From positions 1 to 5,709 of the forward strand of contig DBTL01000158.1 of NCBI GenBank assembly GCA_002307035.1: a DNA stretch of 5,709 nt, in the 5' to 3' direction. The DNA comes from Bacteroides sp. UBA1317. Lineage in GTDB: Bacteria > Bacteroidota > Bacteroidia > Bacteroidales > Bacteroidaceae. The notes below the pieces were generated by a model. The model worked only from the letters and a program-made list of their open reading frames with translations. It did no database searches and had not been told where the DNA came from. Made by a program: the position numbers and the translations under genes. This document shows positions 1-5,433 of this stretch, piece after piece (within the stretch, counting starts at the first letter, position 1; each line of letters opens with the position of its first letter).

Positions 1-2
1 AA

Positions 3-35
3 CAACCATTTTCAGTATAAGTCAACCATTTCCAG
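3..35. repeat. 13-base direct repeat, 20 bases apart
   Basis: CAACCATTTTCAG at 3-15 recurs as CAACCATTTCCAG at 23-35 with one mismatch. The second copy runs into the left arm of the fold-back at 27-49. The first copy may be the edge of a longer repeat that continues left of the window. Confidence 0.5.
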
Positions 36-190
36 GGAAGTACACAGTTCTATTTTGTTTCTAGTAATGAAACTAAAGTTTTCGTACGTTGAAACAAAAT
101 GTTTAACACGTTGAAACGATTAGTTTCCAAGCGTGAAAACAAAAGTTTTATAGCACATAAAACTAATGAAACTGTATTTCCCTGGAAATG
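27..190. repeat. Long imperfect inverted repeat (fold-back element)
   Basis: The outer arm at 27-49 (CATTTCCAGGGAAGT, then ACACAGTT) is the reverse complement of 170-190 (AACTGTATTT, then CCCTGGAAATG), apart from one mismatch and a two-base bulge. The symmetry continues inward with more mismatches. The centre near 109 is itself nearly palindromic, with GTTTAAC facing GTTGAAAC. A transcript of either strand could form one long hairpin of about 164 bases. No coding frame is present. It starts about 20 bases beyond the glnN terminator, so it is probably not that gene's terminator. A non-autonomous mobile or REP-like intergenic repeat is the likeliest explanation. The 7-base GTATAAG occurs on both sides (15-21 and 190-196), but it does not abut both arms cleanly, so it is weak evidence for a target duplication. 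Confidence 0.7.
57..149. repeat. 22-base-phased GAAAC/GTTT motif array
   Basis: GAAAC or GAAAAC starts at 69, 91, 113 and 135, exactly 22 bases apart each time. Each is followed after about four or five bases by GTTT, at 78, 101, 123 and 145, and another GTTTC lies at 57. The unit at 113-127 is a perfect inverted repeat, GAAAC-GATTA-GTTTC. CGTT precedes the motif at 87 and 109, and a related GCGT lies at 131-134. Each unit is therefore a small dyad, and the units sit about two helical turns apart inside the larger fold-back. This could be a protein-binding array or simply the internal structure of a repeated intergenic element. Confidence 0.65.
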
Positions 191-208
191 TATAAGAATG
201 GGAGGTGT

Positions 209-248
209 ATAAAAAGAGAAGAGGACTATCTCACGATACCCCTCTCCT
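209..248 (-). terminator. Intrinsic terminator of glnN
   Basis: Read on the minus strand, AGGAGAGG (248-241) pairs fully with CCTCTTCT (224-217), with one G-U pair. Inside it, TATC and GATA form a second short stem capped by GTGA, a GNRA-type tetraloop. The outer stem is followed by CTTTTTAT, the expected U-tract. It begins about 60 bases after the glnN stop codon and is the best-formed terminator in the window, so it probably ends the ammonium assimilation transcript. Confidence 0.85.
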
Positions 249-306
249 GCAAACTTAAAACAACCAACAAAAGAAATAGATAATCGAAACTACCTATTTT
301 TTATCT

Positions 307-2496
307 TTATCTTATAAATAAGAGTTCTCTGTATTTAGGAAGCGTCCACATCTGGTCGTCAACGATAAGTTCTAACTTGTCGATGTGGTAACGGATTGCT
401 TCTAACATTGGAACGATTTGATCATGGTATACGATTGCTTTTTCGCGTTCGCTTTCAATTTTGTTAGCTACCTTACGAGCTTCAACCATTGCGTCTACAT
501 GTTCCTTAATATAAGCGGTGCGATCCGATATTTCTTCGATAAGTTCTAGGTTCTTTGCCGATAATCTGGTTGACTTTTCACCTGGGAACAAATCTTTCAT
601 TTTATATACGTTATCAATCAAATTAGTTTGATATTGTGTAGCAACCGGAGTGATATGGTTCATAGCCAAATCCCCTAGTACACGCGCTTCAATTTGAATC
701 TTCTTTGTATAAGTTTCCCATTTAACTTCGTTACGAGCTTCTAACTCTACTTTAGTCAATACACCGGTACCTTCAAACATAGCGATTGATTCAGGTTTCA
801 GGTAATTGTCAAAGATAACAGGTACACTTGTTTCGCAATCCAAACCACGTTTGGCTGCTTCCACTTTCCATTCGTCGCTGTAGCCGTTGCCATCAAAATG
901 AATAGCTTTGCATTCTTTCACATAGCTACGGATGATTTCCAAAATAGCAGAAATCTTAGGCTCGCCCTTTTCAACAAGAGTATCAACGTCTTTTTTGAAT
1001 TTAACCAATTGTTCTGCAAGGGCAGCATTCAATGCAATCATTGCTGATGAACAGTTTGCTTCCGAACCTACTGCACGAAACTCGAAACGGTTTCCTGTGA
1101 AAGCGAAAGGAGAAGTACGATTACGGTCTGTATTGTCTATCAACAATTCAGGAATTTGAGGAATATCAAGTTTTAAACCTTGTTTTCCGCTTAGGCTGAT
1201 AAGATCGTCTTTAGTACTCTCTTCAATGTGCTTCAATACTTGTGATAATTGCTTACCTAAGAAAGAAGAGATGATTGCGGGAGGTGCTTCGTTGGCACCC
1301 AAACGGTGTGCATTAGTAGCGCTAGAAATACTTGCTTTCAATACACCGTTGTGGCGATAAACAGCCATAAGAGTATTGACTACGAAAGTGATGAAGCGCA
1401 AGTTATCTTCTGGCGTCTTACCCGGAGCCATCAATAAAATACCTGTATCGGTTCCGAGTGACCAGTTATTATGTTTACCAGATCCATTGACACCTTTGAA
1501 TGGCTTTTCATGCAATAATACGCGGAATCCATGGCGACGAGATACTTTACGCATCACAGCCATGATAAGCATATTATGATCTACTGCTAAGTTACATTCT
1601 TCGTAGATCGGTGCAAGTTCAAATTGGTTTGGAGCAACCTCGTTATGACGTGTTTTTACTGGAATTCCAAGTTTCAATGATTCAATTTCCAAATCTTTCA
1701 TGAACGCTGCTACACGAGTAGGAATAGCGCCAAAGTAATGGTCTTCCAACTGCTGATTTTTAGCACTATCGTGGCCCATCAGTGTGCGACCGGTAAGAAG
1801 TAAATCTGGACGAGCAGCATACAAACCTTCGTCCACAAGGAAATATTCTTGTTCCCATCCTAAGTAAGCAACTACCTTCTTTACGTCTGGGTTGAAATAG
1901 CGACATACATCAACAGCAGCTTTGTCAACAGCTCTCAATGCTTTCAGAAGGGGAGCTTTGTAATCTAAAGATTCTCCGGTGTAAGCAATGAAAATTGTCG
2001 GAATGCAAAGTGTATCGTCGATGATGAAAGCTGGAGAAGATGGATCCCAAGCTGAATAACCTCTAGCCTCGAATGTGTTACGAATACCACCATTGGGGAA
2101 GCTCGATGCATCTGGTTCTTGTTGAACAAGAAGCTTTCCTGAGAATTCTTCCATCATACCGCCTTTGCCATCATGCTCTACAAAAGCATCGTGTTTCTCG
2201 GCTGTTCCTTCTGTTAATGGGTGGAACCAGTGTGTGTAGTGTGTAACACCCATTTCGATTGCCCATTTTTTCATACCCGCTGCGATGTCATCAGCTATCG
2301 AACGATCCAATGGAGAACCGTTATCAATAGCATCGACTAATTTTTCATATACCTTGCTTGGAAGGTACTTGAACATCTTAGCGCGATTGAATACATACTT
2401 TGCGAAGTATTCCGCTGGGCGTTCTGCCGGTACGGGGACTTCCACTGCTTTCTTTTTGAAAGCTGTCTCTACTACTCTGAATCTTAGTTTTGACAT
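307..2496 (-). CDS. glnN: Type III glutamine synthetase (GlnN)
   Basis: This cytoplasmic enzyme makes glutamine from glutamate, ammonia and ATP. At 729 residues it has the usual length of the GSIII family, which is much larger than GSI or GSII and is known from Bacteroides as a dodecamer. Residues 1 to about 170 form the GSIII-specific N-terminal part, including the VTHYTHWFHPLT and GGIRNTFEARGY stretches. The catalytic core follows: GWEQEYFLVD at 213-222 (E215 and E217 as likely metal ligands), HNEVAPNQFEL at 284-294, NGSGKHNNWS at 337-346 (H342) and NRTSPFAFTGNRFEFR at 459-474. The C-terminal 140 residues or so are strongly helical. The ATG at 2496 gives a full-length N-terminus (MSKLRF), but its leader has no clear ribosome binding site. 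The gene lies 108 bases after amt, with a hairpin between, and ends at a good terminator. Its N-terminus differs from the GSIII sequence I associate with the crystallised Bacteroides enzyme, so it may be one of several GSIII paralogues. No key residue appears to be missing. Confidence 0.97.
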   Translation of the reverse strand: MSKLRFRVVETAFKKKAVEVPVPAERPAEYFAKYVFNRAKMFKYLPSKVYEKLVDAIDNGSPLDRSIADDIAAGMKKWAIEMGVTHYTHWFHPLTEGTAEKHDAFVEHDGKGGMMEEFSGKLLVQQEPDASSFPNGGIRNTFEARGYSAWDPSSPAFIIDDTLCIPTIFIAYTGESLDYKAPLLKALRAVDKAAVDVCRYFNPDVKKVVAYLGWEQEYFLVDEGLYAARPDLLLTGRTLMGHDSAKNQQLEDHYFGAIPTRVAAFMKDLEIESLKLGIPVKTRHNEVAPNQFELAPIYEECNLAVDHNMLIMAVMRKVSRRHGFRVLLHEKPFKGVNGSGKHNNWSLGTDTGILLMAPGKTPEDNLRFITFVVNTLMAVYRHNGVLKASISSATNAHRLGANEAPPAIISSFLGKQLSQVLKHIEESTKDDLISLSGKQGLKLDIPQIPELLIDNTDRNRTSPFAFTGNRFEFRAVGSEANCSSAMIALNAALAEQLVKFKKDVDTLVEKGEPKISAILEIIRSYVKECKAIHFDGNGYSDEWKVEAAKRGLDCETSVPVIFDNYLKPESIAMFEGTGVLTKVELEARNEVKWETYTKKIQIEARVLGDLAMNHITPVATQYQTNLIDNVYKMKDLFPGEKSTRLSAKNLELIEEISDRTAYIKEHVDAMVEARKVANKIESEREKAIVYHDQIVPMLEAIRYHIDKLELIVDDQMWTLPKYRELLFIR

Positions 2497-2562
2497 AATA
2501 ATACCTAATTTTGATTTGTTGTTAAATATGTTAGAGTAAAAATTGCTCTTGGTTTATTTTGT

Positions 2563-2592
2563 TCCCGGACAGGTGATCAAGCCCATCCGGGA
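2563..2592 (-). other. Stable hairpin between amt and glnN, no U-tract
   Basis: On the minus strand, TCCCGGATGGG pairs with CCTGTCCGGGA over 11 positions (nine Watson-Crick, two G-U) around the 8-base loop CTTGATCA. It starts 12 bases after the amt stop codon. The downstream bases, ACAAAATAAACC, lack a U-tract, so it is a poor intrinsic terminator. A 3'-end stabiliser or processing site that separates amt and glnN mRNA levels, or a weak or Rho-assisted terminator, is more plausible. I found no convincing Bacteroides-type promoter in the remaining 66 bases before glnN. Confidence 0.7.
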
Positions 2593-2604
2593 TATATTTA
2601 GTAA

Positions 2605-4032
2605 TTAGTTGTAAGCAGATTCGCCATGTTCGTAAATGTCGAGTCCTTCTTCTTCAATGCGAGCAGGAACACGAAGTCCGTGAACAACATCAAGAATTTT
2701 AAATAGAATAAAGCCCATTCCGGCAGCCCATGTACCAACAACTACTGCACCAAATACTTGTGCACCAAGAAGTGCTGCGCCACCGCCAAAGAATAGACCT
2801 CCATTAGTAGCAAAAAGTCCGGTCATGACAGTTCCTAAGAAACCACAAACACCGTGTACAGAAGATGCTCCAACAGGATCATCAATCTTAAGGGTTTTTT
2901 CAATGAATTCAACCGAATAAATCATCACTACTCCACAAATAGCACCAATAATGACTGAACTTAGTGCCGATACAGCATCACATCCGGCGGTAATTCCTAC
3001 CAAGCCGGCTAAGATTCCATTTAATGTTAGAGAAAGTGACGGTTTTCCATATTTCATCCAACTGACAGCTAATGCTAATACACCACCAGCACAAGCTGCT
3101 AAGTTTGTTGTCAAGAACACATGTGAGATAGCAAAACGGTCAGCTTCACCTGCTGCGGCTAACTGTGATCCGGGATTAAATCCAAACCAGCCAAACCATA
3201 GAATAAACACACCTAATGCGGCAATTGTTAAACTATGTCCAGGTATTGCTCTTGATTTTCCATCTTTACTATATTTTCCAATACGTGGACCTAACATTGC
3301 TGCACCAACTAAGGCTATCCATCCACCAACAGAGTGAACAATGGTTGATCCGGCGAAATCATGGAAAGTTGTTCCGAAAAGATTCATCATGAAACTTCCT
3401 TCAGAAGCATCCATTAACCAACCTCCTCCCCATGTCCAGTGACCTGAAACGGGATAGATTACCGCACTAATGAATATTGTGTATACAATGTACATAGAGA
3501 ATTTTGTGCGCTCAGCCATTGATCCTGATACGATGGTTGCAGCTGTTGCGCAGAATACAGTTTGGAAAATAAGAAATCCTTCCGTAGGCAGACTACCTTG
3601 GTAAAAAGATAGATCAAAGAAATGGGGCATTCCAACAAGGCTTCCTACACCAAACATTAGGCCGAATCCGATGGCCCAATAAAGAAGTGAGCCAATTAGA
3701 AAGTCAACGAAATTCTTCATTAAAATATTCGCTGTATTTTTAGAACGGGTAAAACCTGCTTCCACTAAAGCAAATCCCGGCTGCATGAAGAATACAAGTG
3801 CAGCAGCCACTAACATCCAAACGGTGTTTAATCCTAAAACAAGATCTCCTACAGTATCAGGAGCTTTTTCGGCAGGAGCAGCTACAGCTGCTTCGGTTAC
3901 GGTCGATGCTACGGCTGCACTGTCTACAGCTGCAGAATCTTGTGCCAATGCACTGGTTGCGAAAAAGAATGCCATCATCAAGGCACCTGCTATCCACAGT
4001 TTCGCAATGCTATGTTTCTTATATCTATCCAT
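2605..4032 (-). CDS. amtB: Ammonium transporter (Amt/AmtB family)
   Basis: This is an inner-membrane ammonium channel of the Amt/Rh family, expected to be trimeric. Residues 1-30 form a signal peptide: basic MDRYKKH, a hydrophobic core, then ALA before Q31. An Ala/Ser-rich linker (about 33-60) precedes the membrane domain, which spans about 65-455 and should hold 11 helices. The Amt hallmarks are present: F156 and F160 of the outer phenylalanine gate, W201, D225 and H233 in DFAGSTIVH, F285 and S289 in WFGFNPGS, and H393 in SVHGVCG. H233 and H393 match the twin pore histidines of E. coli AmtB (H168 and H318). The C-terminal tail, with EEEGLDIYEHGESAY at 460-474, matches the conserved Amt tail that couples subunits and contacts PII. 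The PII gene lies just 48 bases upstream, the classic glnK-amtB pairing, so co-transcription and PII gating are likely. The ATG at 4032 is chosen because it supplies the signal peptide. Confidence 0.96.
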   Translation of the reverse strand: MDRYKKHSIAKLWIAGALMMAFFFATSALAQDSAAVDSAAVASTVTEAAVAAPAEKAPDTVGDLVLGLNTVWMLVAAALVFFMQPGFALVEAGFTRSKNTANILMKNFVDFLIGSLLYWAIGFGLMFGVGSLVGMPHFFDLSFYQGSLPTEGFLIFQTVFCATAATIVSGSMAERTKFSMYIVYTIFISAVIYPVSGHWTWGGGWLMDASEGSFMMNLFGTTFHDFAGSTIVHSVGGWIALVGAAMLGPRIGKYSKDGKSRAIPGHSLTIAALGVFILWFGWFGFNPGSQLAAAGEADRFAISHVFLTTNLAACAGGVLALAVSWMKYGKPSLSLTLNGILAGLVGITAGCDAVSALSSVIIGAICGVVMIYSVEFIEKTLKIDDPVGASSVHGVCGFLGTVMTGLFATNGGLFFGGGAALLGAQVFGAVVVGTWAAGMGFILFKILDVVHGLRVPARIEEEGLDIYEHGESAYN

Positions 4033-4080
4033 GTTTATATTATCTTATTTTATTGATACCTATTATTGTTCTATTGAAAA

Positions 4081-4437
4081 TTATTTTTCTTGTTCAGCAT
4101 TATAGAGGGCAATGTCACCTCGTTCTCCTGTACGGATACGAATAGAATCTTCAATTGGTATAACGAAGATTCGTCCATCACCTATCTCGCCAGTCTGCGC
4201 TGATTGAAGAATAGCCTGCACAGTTTTTTCAGTATTTTTGTCGCGAACAACAATAGAAATAAGAGTTCTTTCAATATAGCTAGTGTCATATACTACACCA
4301 CGGTAGATACGACCTTGCCTTGCTTTTCCAACGCCTCTTACATCATAATAAGAGAACCATTCAATGTCCGCCTCGAGGAGTGCGTCTTTCACCTCTTCGA
4401 ACTTAGTTTTACGGATAATCGCTTCAATTTTTTTCAT
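4081..4437 (-). CDS. glnK: PII nitrogen regulatory protein (GlnK/GlnB family)
   Basis: This cytosolic trimeric sensor binds ATP/ADP and 2-oxoglutarate and, next to an Amt gene, typically plugs the channel when nitrogen is plentiful. The 118 residues open with the family start MKKIEAII. The T-loop runs from G37 to about residue 54 and contains YRGVVY; Y50 aligns with the modifiable Tyr51 of E. coli GlnB. The B-loop is TGEIGDGRIFV (82-92), and IRIRTGERGD (99-108) is the C-terminal signature. R57 and R89 stand where lysines K58 and K90 occur in E. coli. The T-loop start reads GVGKARQG instead of GFGRQKG, so the 2-oxoglutarate and Mg-ATP binding Gln39 is shifted or replaced. The frame stays open upstream to an ATG at 4518, but the extra 27 residues are unlike any PII and overlap a leader hairpin, so the start at 4437 is preferred. 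Whether Y50 is uridylylated cannot be told. Confidence 0.95.
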   Translation of the reverse strand: MKKIEAIIRKTKFEEVKDALLEADIEWFSYYDVRGVGKARQGRIYRGVVYDTSYIERTLISIVVRDKNTEKTVQAILQSAQTGEIGDGRIFVIPIEDSIRIRTGERGDIALYNAEQEK

Positions 4438-4467
4438 ATACTTTAAAATTAGTGTGTCGCAAATTTG

Positions 4468-4565
4468 AAAAAAAGAGGTATAAAGTGATGACAGCCATAG
4501 CAGGTTACCATACAACAAACCGATAAAATCAATAAACTCTAACTACCTCACTTTATACACTCTTT
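4468..4565 (-). terminator. Terminator or attenuator hairpin before glnK
   Basis: On the minus strand, AAAGAGTGTATAAAGTGA (4565-4548) pairs with TCACTTTATACCTCTTT (4488-4472), giving 17 base pairs with a single bulged T. A 59-base loop separates the arms, and a T7 tract covers 4474-4468, partly shared with the 3' arm. The structure lies 43 bases after the barrel gene stop and only 30 bases before the PII start codon. It may simply end the barrel transcript. If the promoter for glnK lies further upstream, it would instead act as an attenuator. The stem is A/T-rich and the loop is large for an ordinary terminator. Confidence 0.55.
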
Positions 4566-4585
4566 GTCTCTTTTATCTTTTTACT

Positions 4586-4599
4586 AATACTTTGGTATT
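4586..4599. other. Small hairpin after the barrel gene
   Basis: AATAC-TTTG-GTATT is a perfect 5-bp stem with a 4-base loop, beginning nine bases after the barrel gene stop codon. No U-tract follows on the minus strand. It is weak and could be a chance structure or a minor 3'-end element. Confidence 0.3.
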
Positions 4600-4607
4600 T
4601 CTATTGT

Positions 4608-5321
4608 TTAAAAGCTTACGCCAAATGTAAAATAGGCTTTCTCTGAGCATGGATTCCATGTCGTCTTTGCAAATGCAGGTATGCTAAAAGAATCTGTGAT
4701 TTTTATTTCTTTGGAAACTTTGAAACCTATATTTGTTACAGCAAACCCTGATGCTCCGTAAAAATCATTTTCCCAAGGTGTTGCACCCAATTCGGCTGAA
4801 CAATCAGTATCACCCAGTTTAAAAGGAGCACTAACTTCAAAGTAAGATGAGTATGCTCTATCACCATTGGCTTTAACCCCGTCAGCACCGGCTATATTGG
4901 TGTTCCATACGAAGGCTAAGGGTCCAAAGTCATACCCAATAGTCGTTTCAAAAACGTGTTTGGTGGAATGCGCTGAGTAATTAAAATATTTATTCTCATC
5001 GCTATTAAACCAATAGTCCGTCAGAGCTATGCTAAAGCCTCCGGTACTGTAACCCAAGGTTAGATCAAACTCCTTCGTGTCGGTACTTTCGAGACCTACC
5101 GATCCCCATCCAGTTAAAGAAAATCCGTTTTTTCCAATAGAGATGCTTGGCTGAATGCTTACTCCACCAAGATCTTGTCCTCTCCAAATATAGCCACTTA
5201 CCACATCGGCTCCCATGGATACCTCTACCTTGTCTTGTGCCTTCATTGTTGATGGTGCAAGAACCGTTAGTAATGCTGCTGCTATTACCCCCCATTTTTT
5301 GTAAATCGTCGTTTTTTTCAT
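4608..5321 (-). CDS. Predicted outer-membrane beta-barrel protein, function unknown
   Basis: I do not recognise a named gene. The 237-residue product has a signal peptide (MKKTTIYKKW, a hydrophobic core, cleavage probably after MKA at residue 28), so it is exported. The mature part is rich in Gly, Ser and aromatic residues with alternating hydrophobic and polar positions (for example SIQPSISIG, GFSLTGWGSVGL, FDLTLGYSTGGFSIAL, HVFETTIGYDFG). It ends in FTFGVSF, with the terminal Phe typical of barrels inserted by the BAM machinery. The stretch VVSGYIWRGQDLGG (40-53) resembles the first strand of Gcw_chp/TorF-like proteins, but only loosely. About 8 to 12 strands would fit. C174 and C225 are the only cysteines in the mature chain and could form a disulfide. 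Lying between dapL and glnK-amt-glnN, it may serve nitrogen compound uptake, which is inference from position only. The leader is A-rich with no clear ribosome binding site. Confidence 0.85.
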   Translation of the reverse strand: MKKTTIYKKWGVIAAALLTVLAPSTMKAQDKVEVSMGADVVSGYIWRGQDLGGVSIQPSISIGKNGFSLTGWGSVGLESTDTKEFDLTLGYSTGGFSIALTDYWFNSDENKYFNYSAHSTKHVFETTIGYDFGPLAFVWNTNIAGADGVKANGDRAYSSYFEVSAPFKLGDTDCSAELGATPWENDFYGASGFAVTNIGFKVSKEIKITDSFSIPAFAKTTWNPCSEKAYFTFGVSF

Positions 5322-5372
5322 CGTTTTTTTCTTTTAAGTTAGAAATATTGTGGATTTATAGTCCATGATTAT

Positions 5373-5393
5373 ATAGTAGCGCGCAAATACTAT
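5373..5393. promoter_or_regulatory. Inverted repeat upstream of the barrel gene
   Basis: ATAGTA (5373-5378) and TACTAT (5388-5393) form a perfect 6-bp inverted repeat around GCGCGCAAA, 51 bases before the barrel gene start. On the minus strand TATAAT (5373-5368) abuts it, so an operator beside a promoter is possible. On the plus strand the repeat is followed by CG and a T8 run, like a weak terminator, but no plus-strand gene is present. A match to the Bacteroides promoter consensus (TTTG and TAnnTTTG) is not clear. Confidence 0.35.
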
Positions 5394-5412
5394 CGTTTTT
5401 TTTAGAGGTCTG

Positions 5413-5432
5413 GAGGCAATTATGATAGCCTC
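5413..5432 (-). terminator. Short hairpin directly after dapL
   Basis: On the minus strand, GAGGCTAT pairs with ATTGCCTC around CATA, with one T-T mismatch. It begins one base after the dapL stop codon. No U-tract follows (CAGACCTCTAAAA), so it is at best a weak or factor-dependent terminator or a 3'-end stabiliser. It leaves open whether dapL reads through into the barrel gene. Confidence 0.4.
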
Positions 5433-5433
5433 A

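Larger units (their letters stand above)
1..306. other. Non-coding region downstream of glnN
   Basis: This is the only stretch of about 300 bases without a gene, and I see no convincing reading frame on either strand. From right to left it holds an A/T-rich trailer after the glnN stop (249-306), an intrinsic terminator for the minus strand (209-248), a large imperfect fold-back with an internal 22-base-phased repeat (27-190), and a 13-base direct repeat at the window edge (3-15 and 23-35). What lies left of the window is unknown, so I cannot tell whether the region separates convergent or tandem genes. Confidence 0.75.

Noticed and set aside
57..149. CRISPR array from regular GAAAC spacing.
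   Set aside because: The unit is only 22 bases, too short for repeat plus spacer, the copies are degenerate, and no cas gene is near.
15..196. GTATAAG on both sides of the fold-back as a target-site duplication.
   Set aside because: The left copy is separated from its arm by several bases while the right copy overlaps its arm, and GTATAA also occurs at 207-212, so chance is likely.
2951..3337. Plus-strand reading frame of 128 codons.
   Set aside because: It lies wholly opposite amt, which has full family motifs, and its product is low-complexity without recognisable domains.
3785..4145. Two overlapping plus-strand frames opposite the amt start and glnK end.
   Set aside because: They mirror the signal peptide and Ala-rich linker of Amt and have no recognisable content.
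4438..4518. Longer PII start with a 27-residue hydrophobic extension that could look like a membrane anchor.
   Set aside because: The PII family begins at MKKIEAII, which matches the ATG at 4437, and the extension overlaps an RNA-like inverted repeat.
4489..4547. Sigma-54 promoter (GG and GC elements) around TGGCTGTCATCAC before glnK.
   Set aside because: The downstream GC element is absent at the required spacing.
5065..5368. Short frames on both strands overlapping the barrel gene start.
   Set aside because: The frame at 4608-5321 has a signal peptide and barrel pattern; the others do not resemble proteins.
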